Assembly: GCA_023374045.1 (NCBI GenBank) | Contig: CM041777.1 | Location: 466,889,827-466,953,826 of the forward strand | DNA: 64,000 bases | Direction of reading: 5' to 3' | DNA from: Limonium bicolor | Lineage: Eukaryota > Streptophyta > Magnoliopsida > Caryophyllales > Plumbaginaceae | Shown here: in pieces, positions 34,998 to 47,676 of the stretch | Position numbering within the stretch: position 1 is the stretch's first letter | Layout: every line of letters begins with the position of its first letter | Notes under the pieces: model-generated | Seen by the model: only the letters and a program-made list of their open reading frames with translations | Told to the model about the DNA's origin: nothing | The model's database searches: none | Program-made: the position numbers and the translations under genes

Positions 34998-36394
34998 GTA
35001 GCTTAAAGCTTACATTATGTAATGGGTTATATAACCTAGGAAAAAGAATTTAAACAAGCTTATGAACTTGTGATTAAGGAGCCAATGGGAATGAGTTAGT
35101 AAGATAAGTTTAAGATGGATTTTAAGAGCATTATAACTACTATGAGATTGATGGGTGTATTTACAGGTTGAAAGCTTTTATATGTGGGAAATTCAGTGTT
35201 TAAATTCATTTCATTTAAGGGCCTAAGAGCCATGTCATTTAAGGGCCTAAGAGCCATGTTATTTAAGAGCCTTAGTGCTATGCAATTTAAGATTATTGCA
35301 TTATATTGAGTTTGTTGTGAAAGAGTTGATTTGGGTGAGAAAATATGATGAGAAAGAACTTGATGTGTGTGAGATGGTTGAATGAGGAAAACAATGCATT
35401 TGGGCATGATAATATACTAGAGGAGCTATGGCGAAATTTGAGTAGAAAACAAGTGTTTAAGTGATGGTTATGATTTAATATGACCTAGGATTTACTTGGG
35501 ATCATTAAAAGGAATTTGAGTGGAAATAAGTTAACTAAGGAGTTCTTGAGGATGAGAATGACCTAGAGTTGTCTAGGGAGAATTAGTGGATTGGTGGGTA
35601 TATTGAACACACCAAAGTCATGTTAAGAGGAATGATAAGACTTGAGCAAAAATCTGGAGGAAATGATGGATAATGTCTAAGATGATTTAGGTATGAACTA
35701 GGGAATATAACAATGAGAGTTTTGGGAAGCTTGAGTAAGTGTGATGATGCTAGTAGTGGACTAATAAGGTTTAGTTTAGATGGTAATGAGTGGACATAGG
35801 TGAGGGAAGAGAAAAGTGTAAGAGAATGTTGTAAATGGTCAAGGAAAAAGACTCGGAATGTATAAGAGTGTATGATTATGAGAATGGTGGGTAAGTTGAG
35901 TAAAAGGGATGTAGATGTACAAGAGGGACTAGGGGATCCAATGGTGAAATTAAGGCACCAAAACCATGGTGAAGGAAGCTAAGAAACTTGTACAAAGTTT
36001 GAAGGAAAAATAAGGTATAATGACTTGTAAGGATGTAAGCATGTGCTAGATTATATATAGCTTTGAGAAGTGTGAGTAAACCAAATGGGTTGTGCATGAT
36101 GATGTTTGAGGAGTAGTTAAGATGGTTGTGATGAAACACTTTGGTTAGTTGAAGTTTTAGACAAAGTTTACATGTTGGAAATGTAAGGAATTAAGTTATA
36201 AGTGTTAAGAGTTTAGTAAGGACTTGAATAATGATCAAGGAATTTGGAGGTGAGTTGATGCATGAGTTAGAAGGATTTTAAGTGCTAAAATGGTGTTAGA
36301 ACATGTGTGAATACTTGGGAAAAATTAGAAGAAGATTGGGCAAAAGAACAAGTGTGAAAAGAGGTTCAAAACTGTAAAATTTGACAGTTTAACA

Positions 36395-36585
36395 TGTGGT
36401 CCGGGACTTAGTCCTTGGATAAAGTCCCGGACCAGCATTAAAAACATGCCAAGAGTACACCCAGGGATTGGTCCGGGACCTTGGGTAAGTACCAAGTCCC
36501 GGACCATAGCTAAAATAAGGCTGAGATTAAGGACAGACATTGGTCCGGGACCTTAGGTCCGGACCATGTCCCGGACCAGAGCAAT
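36395..36585. repeat. GGTCCGGGAC palindromic repeats in D LTR
   Basis: Three units in which GGTCCGGGAC is followed within about 30-40 bases by its inverse GTCCCGGACC. Confidence 0.8.
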
Positions 36586-37807
36586 TTACAAAGAAAATGT
36601 GTTTTTAAGGTGGTAAATGGAGGGGGCTTGTTGGGGAATGTTATTATAAGATTGTTAAGAGTTGTTTGGTGGAGTTTTAAGGCCATTGGAGGTGTGATCA
36701 AGTGTGTGTTAAAATGAGAAGTAAGTAACATAAGTGGTTAAGTTCAAACTACAATGACTTAGTGGTATTTAGTTGGAAATCGTTAGTGATTAAGTAAGCT
36801 AGGTTAATTAAAAGTGATTAACCACCCAATTCAATCAATGTTTTAGGGTTTGAGAATTTGGACTCCGGAGGAGAGTAAGCAACCGAACGACCAACGGTGA
36901 ACGGTACAGTTCTTCTTGTGCCCTGCTTGCTAACGAGGTGTCCCTCGGCTTGTGTGCTATTTGTTTTTGTGTGATCACTAAACAAGATAAAGCATGCAAC
37001 CGGAACATTAGGTTTATTGTATTGTTGTGTGATGTTTGAAAACTAACACAACTTACCGTGGGAACATACTAACCAACGTTTAGTAAGAAATTGTGTGAGA
37101 CTAAGGAACGCTCCCTAAGAGGTTTAACCAACAAACATCGTCTTGAGACTTCTACTAACTGGAACTTAAGGGGGGAGTGAGGAACCCGGGACTGACTCCG
37201 GTCATGCATGCTAAGGAAAAAGGGGGTCGGTATCTATAGCAGATCTGACTCCCGCTTAAGGACTTGTCTTCGGACTTGTTGTCTAGGGTCGGTTGCCGGC
37301 TCAGCTACATTGGACATCCAGTCCAAGGTAGGAGGCATTAAGATGGTGCGGTAGGATCACCTAAATCCTAAATTATAAGATAAGTTGTTTATTCAACCAA
37401 TGGAGTTAACAGCTCATTGGCTAGGGTTGCTTTTGACCCGACAAAAATAAACATTGAGGAAAGAAACAATCATTTCTATTTAAAGAGTGGTTTGTATTCT
37501 AAGATTAAGATGAGGTTTGAGATAAGTTGCGACCATTCCTATTTAAAGGATGGTTTGTAATATAAGACTGAGATAAGCTACATCCATTCCTATTTAAAGG
37601 ATGGTTGTTTTCTAAGACTAAGATAAGACTAAGATTGGGGTAAGATAAGGTTGGACTGAGATTAAGAGGAAATATAACTTAAGGAGTTAAATAATTGACT
37701 CCCTGATTAAGGGAACGCATTTTAGTCGTTCATTGTGTTTGAACTTTGATTGTTCATAATTGGTTTGTTGTTTATTGCACTTTCTATTATGTTGTGCATC
37801 TAATCAA

Positions 37808-37917
37808 CCTCCATGCTATCGACAATTAGTCGTCATAGCAACGTTAGCTTGGGGGCCATGAGAGGATCGTACCAGCATTCGTGCTGACCCCCTTTGGGGG
37901 CTGTTTTTACTACACAG
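37808..37917 (+). promoter_or_regulatory. Structured LTR leader module (element D)
   Basis: Plus-strand order: CCTCCATG stem arm, CAGCA-TTCG-TGCTG hairpin (37873-37886), CCCCCTTTGGGGG hairpin (37888-37900), TGTTTTTACTACACAG followed by GTG. It lies about 300 bases upstream of the LTR end and PBS, so it would be in the RNA leader. Confidence 0.55.
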
Positions 37918-38219
37918 GTGAATGTCAGGAGGCGGCCGTCACGAGAGTAAGATGGGGTACAAGCGTTACGGGTTAAGTGTGGCCTACGAGTTGTGCATGT
38001 ACACTCGTATGGCAATTTGAGTTAGTATAATGTATTGGATGTGAGGGGATTGTAAGAAGGATATGTATTTGGTTAAGATTTGTATGCACTGAGGTTCGGT
38101 ATATTCTGTCAGTCAGACCGTGGCAAGGTCCTGGAGTTTATTGAATTCCGCTGTGACATTTATGTATATGTTGTTAAGTTGCGAAACCACATTTGAATTG
38201 AGATGAGGTGTTACAAAAG

Positions 38220-38231
38220 TGGTATCAGAGC
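38220..38231 (+). other. Primer-binding site of element D (tRNA-iMet)
   Basis: TGGTATCAGAGC four bases after the LTR end, inside the inverted repeat CAGAGCGTA/TACGCTCTG (38226-38245). Confidence 0.92.
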
Positions 38232-41200
38232 GTAGTTACGCTCTGAAGACAAGAATTACCGAACTTAGGAGAATACTGAGGTTGAGTTTGAGTTATGGGT
38301 TAAGGGTTGAGTGTTAGAGTGAGAGGTGCGTTAGCTAGGACTTCCCGGTGTTTACTGGATATCCATAGTACCTAAGCCCGCCCTCCACATCCCTAACTAT
38401 GAATACGGGGAACAAACACCAGAGAGAAGAAAGCCTTCTCTTACTCGGGGGGACCCGATCTGGGGGTTAGTTAACAGTAAGCAATACGAGAAACATCTTG
38501 TTGAACAGCAGATTGCGAGAACTTGAACGTTTTATTGGGGCGCAGTGGTGAAACGGGCGCTACTAAGGGAATTCTACCAGTAAGGGAATGGTAATTACCG
38601 GCAATATGGGTCGACATGCTACGCAGTCGAAATAACCCGCCATACCAATGATACGAAAAGCACTACGAGAGCAATGGATAAGAAAAGAGAAGCGACATGA
38701 GTACCGGACAGTGGTCCAAATGAGCATAACAGTGGGATATTACAAAGCTTGAGGATTAAGATTACTGGAAGGTCTAGCTAGAAACGGGGACTTTAAATCC
38801 CATACAATGAGAAAGGTTACAAACCTGGCTGACATAGCACAGACGACGATAAGCACACGTACAACTGTATACCGGAATAGGACTACGGTGTAGTGCCCAA
38901 AGGAGTACCATTACTTAGTAACCCAGACGTAATACGGGAGCGAGGATTAAGACATGAGAAAATAACAAGGGGTTCCCTCAATAAGAGGAACGCCCTGATA
39001 AGTGACAGTACTGTCAAAACGACAAGGAAACTGTTAAATGGTCAGTTGTCCAAAACGAAAGAACATTGAAGGAGTCCCAAGGACTACCAAAGATATAGGA
39101 ATTAGGTGGAAGTACCACTACCGACGTGCCCAGTACCGGTATCCTATCTTGCATGGCGCACTTGCCATAACAAGTGCTACCATGGTTAAGTTATACAGAT
39201 GCCACCATGGCGAGATAGCAGGACGCTACAGTCGTAGTACACAGTAATACCGGATTGTAAATCCATAAGAATGGGAAAATAAGACCTTGGAAAGGCCCGA
39301 CGGCCTGACCATGAAGAGATGAGGTAACATACCAGACAGCCGGGAACTAAACTTGGACGAAATACTAGACGATATAAATAACAGCAACGGTGCAACCTAC
39401 TACAACAATAACCGACAGTACGGTAAGAACACCAATCCCGAACTTCAAGAGGAAAACCTAAGAGATCGCTCAGTGATCCGAGCAAAACAATATGTAAGCA
39501 ATAACATACCGGGAAATGTTACATAATACAGTGGAGACTATTGACTCAACGACTTCCAACGGGAACGGGATACAACTCCCGAGATGACCATTAAGAATAC
39601 TAATAACAACAATCCTCGTTGAATATGTTAGTAAACCCCGGAAACAGGGACAAAGGAAGTGAACTTAAGTTATAACCTACCAAGGGTTAAGGACATACAA
39701 TTCCGACAGAGGAAAGCTCAGAGGACTACCCCCACAGAGCGGGCATAGTCGAGCCTAACAAACTGAGGAATGACAGTTAGTACTGTTGCCTATCTTACTA
39801 ACACCCAAGTGTGATTAATCGTTGACGGGTGGCGTAGTAAACAATGTTGAATGAAGCATTGAGATGGGAGCACATGATAACCAGGAAAATATTCAACTTA
39901 GACACCGTAAGGCAGATGCCTAATACATATAGACCCGTAATTGTTAAAAGGTTACAAGCAAACAAAAACAACAGAATTGTCACAGACACTGGTTAACCAC
40001 AGATCACCTGAATTAAACTTCCAGAGCAGGAAACAGGATGCAGCAACTTACCATGAAACCCGATACTACATTTAATATGTAACCTAACGGTGGATAGTGT
40101 TCGAAGAACCAGGAGCTTAAGATGATAACCTACAGGTGAGTAAGAGTACAAGTAAGGAACTGAGACATTAAACACTAAGAGCCTACGAGCCAAAGATGTT
40201 AACCACATCAGAGCCCGAGACGCAGTAAGTTGTATGAGAGCTTATTCAAGCCATGAAAGAACTACAATTTGTAGATATGAGCGGTTACAACACCTATAAC
40301 TTAGATCGTGGAAAATATTGCCAGGAAAGGGCACCAATGAGAATATTGAGATAACGATAAGGACAGGGGCGGAGAACGAACCATTCCTTTAGGGTGGGGA
40401 TACCTCTCCTTGTTGTGAGGCCATGAGTGAGAATAGACCCCTCAAAAAAGACCTTCACTTATTAGAGATATAATACGCTTTTGTTATATAATGAAAACTG
40501 TAAACCTTGAGATTACCTTAGAACGTACCAGATACACTTGAGTAATAAGGGAGGCTGCATAGACAGACCTCATATCCAACACCCAAGATTTAAGAATCAG
40601 TAATCGTCAGAGATAAACATGGTGAGTGTGCAGAATGGCACGTCAAGTGACCAACGCTCAGAAGAGCTTGTGAGTAAACGGATGACTTCTTCAGTAACCG
40701 GTTAAATTACATGGTAAATAACATCATAAAGGATGAAAGAATGTGAGAAAAATTAGCCTACTTATGAACCTGAGATTGAAGCAGAACACCTTCGTATTAA
40801 GAGATAACCATTTTACAGCACGATACGGCAACCGCCATACACCGAAATAAGAGAACCCCCAGTGTGTTTACACCAAGAAGGGATTGAATGTAAGATAAGA
40901 TGTTAGAGTAAATGAGTAAGTAGTTGCGCCATCAATGGGCAACATGGTAAAGGCCAGCTACCACTGTAGTAGTGGTCGTGAGTACAATATTTGTATAAGG
41001 GGATTAAGTCATGGTGCGCAGTAAAGCGACCGTTAGGTATGAGCCGTCAAATATTGACACTGCGGCAATTATATTTATGAGTTAAGACCAATATAAGTAA
41101 GGAAATAAGATGATAGACGAACTGTGCATTGATGCTAGTAGTCTGGACCTGATTAGGTAAGATTTCACAGGAAGCACACTACCCATTCTTTAAGGAACGG

Positions 41201-43300
41201 GAAGTGCATTCCTAGTCGAGAAAATATGAGAAACAAGATAAAGGCTCGATGGAAAGAGACCTCAGTTACTAAGAGACTGAATCAGTACGGGATACAGAAA
41301 GAACTAGAGCATACAATACCCAAGAACGTAGTAAATGGATTTCTGTTGATTAAATTCGAGAAGAACAATAAGTGTTATTATGGAACAATGAAAGAGGATA
41401 TCGACAACAGAATACTTCATAGTTAGCAATAGTTAAACGTGTGACGGACACTACGAGTTTACTAAACGAGATGTGGGACGACTGCACCCCGCAGGGGCTT
41501 GTAGGCTTGACGAACTCATTTATGAGTTAGTCGGGTAAGTAGTAATGTACCAGTAAGGTACCCCATGCATGTAGACGAGTGGTGTAATGAACACGGGAAG
41601 TAGTCGACTCCGTACCACGGACAACGACGCAAGATCAAACAAGAGCAGCTACTACCACAAACAGTTGAAGAGAAGAATTCAGTTGAACCAATAACACAAA
41701 TGAATCAGAGAACAAATAATTAAGGACTATGAAGTACGAAGAGCACGGAGTCTTAAGTACAGACATTGGACATGTCTTAAGACGTTGGAGATTTAGCTGT
41801 AAAGTGCAATAAGCACTAAATAGTAGTTTCAGATTAAGAATCTTCTTGAGAGAACACTAAGAATATGAACGTTAGATCTTCAGGGAGAATCACATTAGTT
41901 AAGCCTAAGATTATCAGAGTCACGCAGCGGAAGCTAGCAGATCATTACTTTTGAGATTAGACCAAACTAAGTTAAGAAAATGGTATAAGTACCGTAAGAA
42001 TCCTCGATACAGAGACTAAGTCATTTCTGATCGAATTATAAGTGAGATAGATGACATGGAAGCTCGAATGCTTGGTGAGAATTAGACATCTTGAACCTAT
42101 GTTCAAGAATGATATGGTGTTGATTATGTGGGTGTAATCCATTTTAAGGGGGGTAGAGCGAAAACCGCTTAGCATATGTTTGTGTACTGAGTACATAAAC
42201 TACGGTGTGCATAGCACAAAAGAATTTGAGAATATGTTTTACATAAACATTTTGAGATAAATCATGGTTATTGCACATAGAAGATGTGAATACCATACAT
42301 ATTAAGTATCTAACTTGTTAACTCCGACGTGAGTACAAGTTAAGAGAATTAAGGAAGAGGATTAAGGAGACTTAAGGAATGTGGAATATATGAGTTATGG
42401 GTCGATGTGGAAGTATTTAAGAGATAAGAATAAGATAACATTATGAGATATTATTTGACATGAGTATGAGGAAGAAGATAGTAATGCTATGAGATATAAG
42501 ATGGTGAGAAATGGTATGAGACTGATATAGAACTTAGTAAGAATGAGTGCCTTGAGGTAATTACTAAGAGATGAACTGGGAATGATTGATGGACTGAGTC
42601 CACACCTTGGAGATGTATTGATTACGATTAGAAAGACTAAAAAGATAGTAAATTGGACATGAGTGAATTATTTGATGTTTGAAAATGGCGTGGGAGGTGG
42701 AACTTGATTTTCTAGGGATCAAGGGAAACCGAACACAAATTGGGGTGGAAGGATAGTTCTACACTGATGCTGATCACATCAGGGTTGGATGATTCCTGAA
42801 ACTCCCTACTAGTGGTCACAATTAAATCACGCGAAGGATAGAGACGTTAGTATAAAACAAAATTGGAGTTGATTGTATTTTTAATTAGAGGAATTATTCC
42901 TCACATGACCTCGTAAAAAGGATTACCTTTTTACTGAGTCTCGCCCATGAAGTCGAGGACGCACGAGCCATTGTCTTCGGACTGGTGACATGGGGAGAGC
43001 AGAGTGTTTTGTATTCTGGCCCATGGTGACGAGGAGGAACGGGCCATTGTCTACGGACCGGTGACATGGGAGAATACGTTGGAGAATTATGTGATTGTTT
43101 TAATCATCAAAAAGAAATAAAGAGAATTTTGGGTGCTATACATGCCTAAGCATGTTGTGTGATATTTAAGTATAAGCATATGGCGGATCCAATGATCCAA
43201 TGAGTTTAAGTATACATAAGTATGATCTATATGATCTATGGAATGAGGTAAACATGTATTCTAATAAGATAAGATGCATGGAAACTTTGGGGACAAAGTT
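38232..43300. other. Non-coding interior of element D
   Basis: About 5.1 kb without a recognisable gene; open frames are under 100 codons. It matches the interior of B in inverse orientation. It contains a second polypurine tract near 42141-42156 with hairpin, and two CCCATG...CATGGG units at about 42945-43072. Confidence 0.7.
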
Positions 43301-43318
43301 CTTTTAAGGGGGGTAGAT
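43301..43318 (+). other. Polypurine tract of element D
   Basis: CTTTTAAGGGGGGTAGAT immediately before TGAAATACCCC, preceded by the hairpin GAAACTTTG..CAAAGTTC (43281-43301). Confidence 0.88.
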
Positions 43319-45456
43319 TGAAATACCCCAAACCTAAGTATTCTAAGTAAACATCAATTTATGATGTAGAAAGGCTAAAGTATGCCTTAGAAAGATTGGT
43401 AGACTATTTAAATTAAGGAAAACACAAGAAAATGCCTTAAAGGCAATTAGGGCAAAAATGTGCTCTAAGCTTGGAGAGAATTGGGTGAGTACCCAAATAT
43501 CATGCTAAGAACTTAGTAATATCCTAATGGTCATTTTAAACCAATTACCAAAGAAAACTAAGCTTGAAAACAAGTTAAAACACAAAATGTGCTTTAAGAA
43601 GTCTTAAAGCACATTTTTGAAAAATTGTCTTGTAAATGGGTTTTGAGTGGCTAAATGTCCATCATTACTCTTTAATTAACTTGTGTACTACTCCCTCCAT
43701 CCCACTTTGACTGTCTCTTTTACTATTTGGATATGTCGTTTGACTTCAATATTTAACGTATAAGATAACATAATTTTACAAATCTAAGTTTTACAATAGA
43801 AAGCTTATATGAAAAACTATATGTTGTAGAAATTTATTTGATAAAATTATTTTATCTTACATGTTTAATATTAAAGTGGAAAAACGTGCCAAAAAGCAAA
43901 CAGGACACTCAAACTGGGACGGAGGTAGTACTTAGTATCACATTAGGAAGTCTAAATCAATGGGAAATCAAAAATTTCACAATTATGTGCACTAGTTTGT
44001 GAATAGTAATCAAATAGTGCCTAGTTTAGTCTTTAATCAACTAAGCTTAATAAGTTGGTCAACAAAGACCATGACTAGCCTTATTTAAGAGGGGGCCGGT
44101 TTTCTAAGGGATGAGTCACCATAGACTTCATCAAATAAGAAAGGAAAAGAAGAGTAAAGTAAAAGAAGTTACTATTTGCTTTTATAAAGCAAAATATCTA
44201 TACTAGCCTACCTTCTCTCCCCTCTTCTTCATTTCCCACCTTCACCCACGACTTCTTCTTCTCCTCTCCTGCTCCAAGACCGAGAGGGCTGCCTCCATGG
44301 GTGCTCCATCTTCAAATGCTCACCAAACCTTCATTTTAGCTCCAAATCCAAAAATAAGCATAGATTTGTCTTAGCTAAGTCAAGGCCTTCCTTTCTATCT
44401 TTTCAAATCCTTCAAAGCTCCATTTCGGTGCCAAGGGAAAACTCCATTGATGGAGGAAGATCAAGTTTGAAGAGCCCATTTGGTTCTCCATTCTCTTAAG
44501 GTAAAGAAAATGTAAGAAAAACCATATTTCCATCACTTCTTCACATGTCCGAAAATTACACTCATGGGGCTTCATTTTTATGCCTTGTTCTAGCTTGTTT
44601 TCTATTCTCCAAGGGCTAGAGAAGGTCCTTCTTGATTCATATCCAAGCTTGTTTTGAGAATCCAAGGTAAAGTATTCAATTTAATACCTTAAAACACATT
44701 TTTAACCTAGGAATAATTCCTTAAGGTTAGTGCATTATCTAGCACTCATGAGGGTCATTGTATATTCATTAGAACATTGGCAAAGGAAATTGGAATGGTG
44801 GCCGATATTCCCAAGGGAAGAAGCCTAAGGAGAAACTTGAGAAAAACAAGGTAAATTGCTTACCTAATGGCGGTTTAAGTTTTAAGGGATGGTATTTAGA
44901 TAAGTACTAATGTAGCTTAAAGCTTACATTATGTAATGGGTTATATAACCTTGGAAAAAGAATTTAAACAAGCTTATGAACTTGTGATTAAGGAGCCAAT
45001 GGGAATGAGTTAGTAAGATAAGTTTAAGATGGATTTTAAGAGCATTATAACTACTATGAGATTGATGGGTGTATTTGCAGGTTGAACGCTTTTATATGTG
45101 GGAAATTCAGTGTTTAAATTCATTTCATTTAAGGGCCTAAGAGCCATGTCATTTAAGGGCCTAAGAGCCATGTTATTTAAGAGCCTTAGTGCTATGCAAT
45201 TTAAGATTATTGCATTGTATTGAGTTTGTTGTGAAAGAGTTGATTTGGGTGAGAAAATATGATGAGAAAGAACTTGATGTGTGTGAGATGGTTGAATGAG
45301 GAAAACAATTCATTTGGGCATGATAATATACTAGAGGAGCTATGGCGAAATTTGAGTAGAAAACAAGTGTTTAAGTGATGGTTATGATTTAATATGACCT
45401 TGGATTTACTTGGGATCATTAAAAGGAATTTGAGTGGAAATAAGTTAACTAAGGAC
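43319..45456 (+). repeat. 3' LTR of D, first part
   Basis: Matches 19555-20908 and then 35003 onward, with a MITE inserted at 43691-43928. It is cut by element C at 45457; the intact sequence continues AGTTCTTGAGG in the other LTR (35540). Confidence 0.9.
43691..43928. mobile_element. Stowaway-type (Tc1/mariner) MITE
   Basis: 238 bp with terminal inverted repeats CTCCCTCCATCCCA / GGGACGGAGGTAG and a TA target duplication (43689-43690, 43929-43930). The empty site GTGTACTACTTAG is present in the other LTR of D near 19918, proving the insertion. No coding capacity; it would need a mariner transposase in trans. Confidence 0.93.
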
Positions 45457-45701
45457 TGTAACGCCCTATTTATCATAAATGCAGCGGAAATAAAATACTA
45501 AGGCGATTACAGATCATCGGGTTCCAAACACCCGGCACCAAACCTCACCAATTAAAACTTATGATATTACAAATGCTACGGTCTGAACTCGAGAAAACAT
45601 AACATAAAAGTAATAATAACAAAATACAATAGCTCTCCAAAATTCCTAATTCCCATCCCATACACTCACTCTCTTCGTGGCCACCTGTATAACAATTCGT
45701 A

Positions 45702-45765
45702 CCTGCAAGATGAAACCAAGCAGCCCACCCCGGGAGGGGTGAGTCAGTTCCCTGGAATGGAACTG
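45702..45765 (-). promoter_or_regulatory. Structured LTR leader module (element C)
   Basis: Minus strand: 7 bp stem CAGTTCC/GGAACTG (45745-45765), CACCCC/GGGGTG stem (45726-45741), pyrimidine-rich TTTCATCTTGCAG followed by GTACG. The stem sequences differ from A, B and D but the layout is the same. Confidence 0.5.
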
Positions 45766-46763
45766 GTACAACTCTCCAAAGCAAAGTTTAAAAACATAAC
45801 TCTTAAAAATAAACAATAAGATGAAGCCAAACACTTAGAACAAAAGCAGAAGAACAAGGCACATCCAAACCACCAAGTCAAAGGTAACGAGTCGAGGATA
45901 AGGACAAATGACAAGTAAGTAAAGTGAGCCAACATAAAAGAAACCACGCCAGAAGTTAGTAAACATCCAATGCTTAAGTTAGATTCAGTTCCAATTAGGA
46001 TTAGAAAGACCCAAGTAGTCACAAGGACTGGGAATGAAAGAAGATATCCAAGAACCCATAACTCAAGAGTGGAATAAAACCAATTGGGAGAGATGGCCCC
46101 CACCGCCAGTCAGTTGTCACAAGGACGAGGTAAACAGACCTCCACTGTCAGTTGTCCATATGGACGAGGTATAGCAGACCTCCGCTGCCACCGACCCGTT
46201 CTCAGTCATCGGTGAAAAGTGTGTGCACCACTTAATAGAAAGAATCCATACTCAATACCAAGATTGACATTTTCCCATATTCCCACTAGATTATTAACTT
46301 CACAAGTGCAATACCAAAACACTCAGTCCTACAGAGTGCAGAGGCGTAAACCCTCAGCAGTCAATATCTAATGAGGCTACCAGATAAGAGGAACCAATGA
46401 CCATGTGAGTTGTACACCCAAGGCTCAGTTAGTCACATCAAGCTGAGTTAGCCACACAAACAATTCCCTTTTGAAATCTATTTTAGCTCAGTTAGCGTTT
46501 TCCAAAACATTCCGTAAAGTCCGTCAGTAAAAGTATCTGAGTACGAGAAATCGTACCTGATTAGCGCAGTAGCAGTCCTAGTAGACTCGTGCAAACATTC
46601 AACACACTCTGAGGAATATTAAAGGTAGTATATCATCAATAACTTGTAGCCTAAGTTAAACTTAAACAAATTCCTCACTCTTATTTTCTAAGTCTCAATT
46701 GTCTTTTAAGCCCTCACTTAAATGTTATGTGTAACCTTTGACTTATCTTAGGATGTTATATAA

Positions 46764-46771
46764 CTCAAGGT
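46764..46771. repeat. hAT target-site duplication, left (CTCAAGGT)
   Basis: An 8 bp copy repeated at 47677-47684. The empty site ACTCAAGGTTGTAAG is in the other LTR of C near 63386. Confidence 0.95.
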
Positions 46772-47676
46772 TAATGGTGGCCACCGAATCCGAATCTACC
46801 CGGAACCGGCGAATCTACCCAGAACCGATTGGAACCGGAACCGGGCCGGAACCGGAACCGCTACCTTGCGAATCGAATCCGAATACAAGTTTTGAGATTC
46901 GGGACCGAACCGGGACCGGAACCGGAACCGCCCGGAACCGCCCGGAACCGCCTGGATTCGCATCGGATTCGGAACCGTGGAACCGGAACCGGAATCGGAA
47001 CCGGTGGAACCGGAATCGGAACCGCCCCGGAACCGGTCGAAGTTACCGTTGGAATCACCACTTAGGACTTCTATTTTGTATTGTAATCTTTTAGAATGTA
47101 TTAGTATTACTTTCTTTCCATGTAATCTTTTAAGACTTCCAAATTGAAATCATGTAACCTATTAGTAGCTGCACTCTTTTTCCTTATTAGGGTATTCCCA
47201 ATGGTGTTTTTACCTAATAAGGTTTTAACGAGGCAGTGAATCATATAATAAAATCCATTTTGCTCTTTAATTTTTGCAAATTCAAAACAAAAATTTAAGT
47301 CTTTGGTTCTTACACATTTAAGATTATAAATTTGAAGAATAACCTAGCTAGGAGTAAAGTGGACGAAAAAAGCAACGTGTGCGCGCAAACGGATCTAAAA
47401 TCGGAGTTAAAACGAAGAAACTGGAGCTGATCGAATCTTTCTAGAACCGGTCGGAACCGCCCCGGAACCGGTCGGAACCGGAACCGGAACCGCTCCGGAA
47501 CCGGTCGGAACCGTTGATTTGAGCGAATCCGAAGCGAATACAGAGTTCCGGAACCGGAACCGGAACCGCCCCGGAACCGCCTAGGACTGGTTCCGAATCC
47601 GAATACACATTTTCCGGAACCGGAACCGGTGGAACCGGAACCGGAACCGGTGGAACCGGAACCGTTGCCACCATTA
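46772..47676. mobile_element. hAT-type MITE with GGAACC arrays
   Basis: 905 bp flanked by an 8 bp duplication, with 10 bp terminal inverted repeats TAATGGTGGC / GCCACCATTA, which fit hAT ends. Next to each end lies an array of GGAACC-type hexamers mixed with GAATCC (46795-47040 and 47445-47665), in the same orientation on both sides. The middle (47060-47430) is AT-rich. No transposase is present; overlapping open frames are products of the hexamer array. Confidence 0.9.

Larger units (their letters stand above)
35003..38215 (+). repeat. Second part of the 5' LTR of D
   Basis: Continues the LTR interrupted at 20908. It contains GGTCCGGGAC palindromic repeats (36395-36585), the structured leader module (37808-37917) and ends GGTGTTACA. 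The first 450 bases match the 3' LTR copy at 44910-45456. No gene is supported. Confidence 0.88.
19555..45456 (+). mobile_element. Ty3-type LTR element D (plus strand, interrupted)
   Basis: 5' LTR from TGAAATACCCC at 19555 to GGTGTTACA at 38215 with element B nested in it, then PBS (38220-38231), a non-coding 5.1 kb interior, polypurine tract (43301-43318) and 3' LTR from 43319. That LTR is cut by element C at 45457 and resumes beyond the window. The 5' LTR without B is about 4.6 kb. D and B belong to one family in opposite orientation. No gag or pol domain was recognised, so D is probably a large non-autonomous derivative (LARD). Confidence 0.85.

Noticed and set aside
41906..41950. Possible integrase C-terminal remnant in the D interior, with similar sequence at about 26735 and 16450
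   Set aside because: A short frame reads VTQRKLADHY, vaguely like the segment before the chromodomain, but flanking frames are closed and spacing does not fit; not enough to call.
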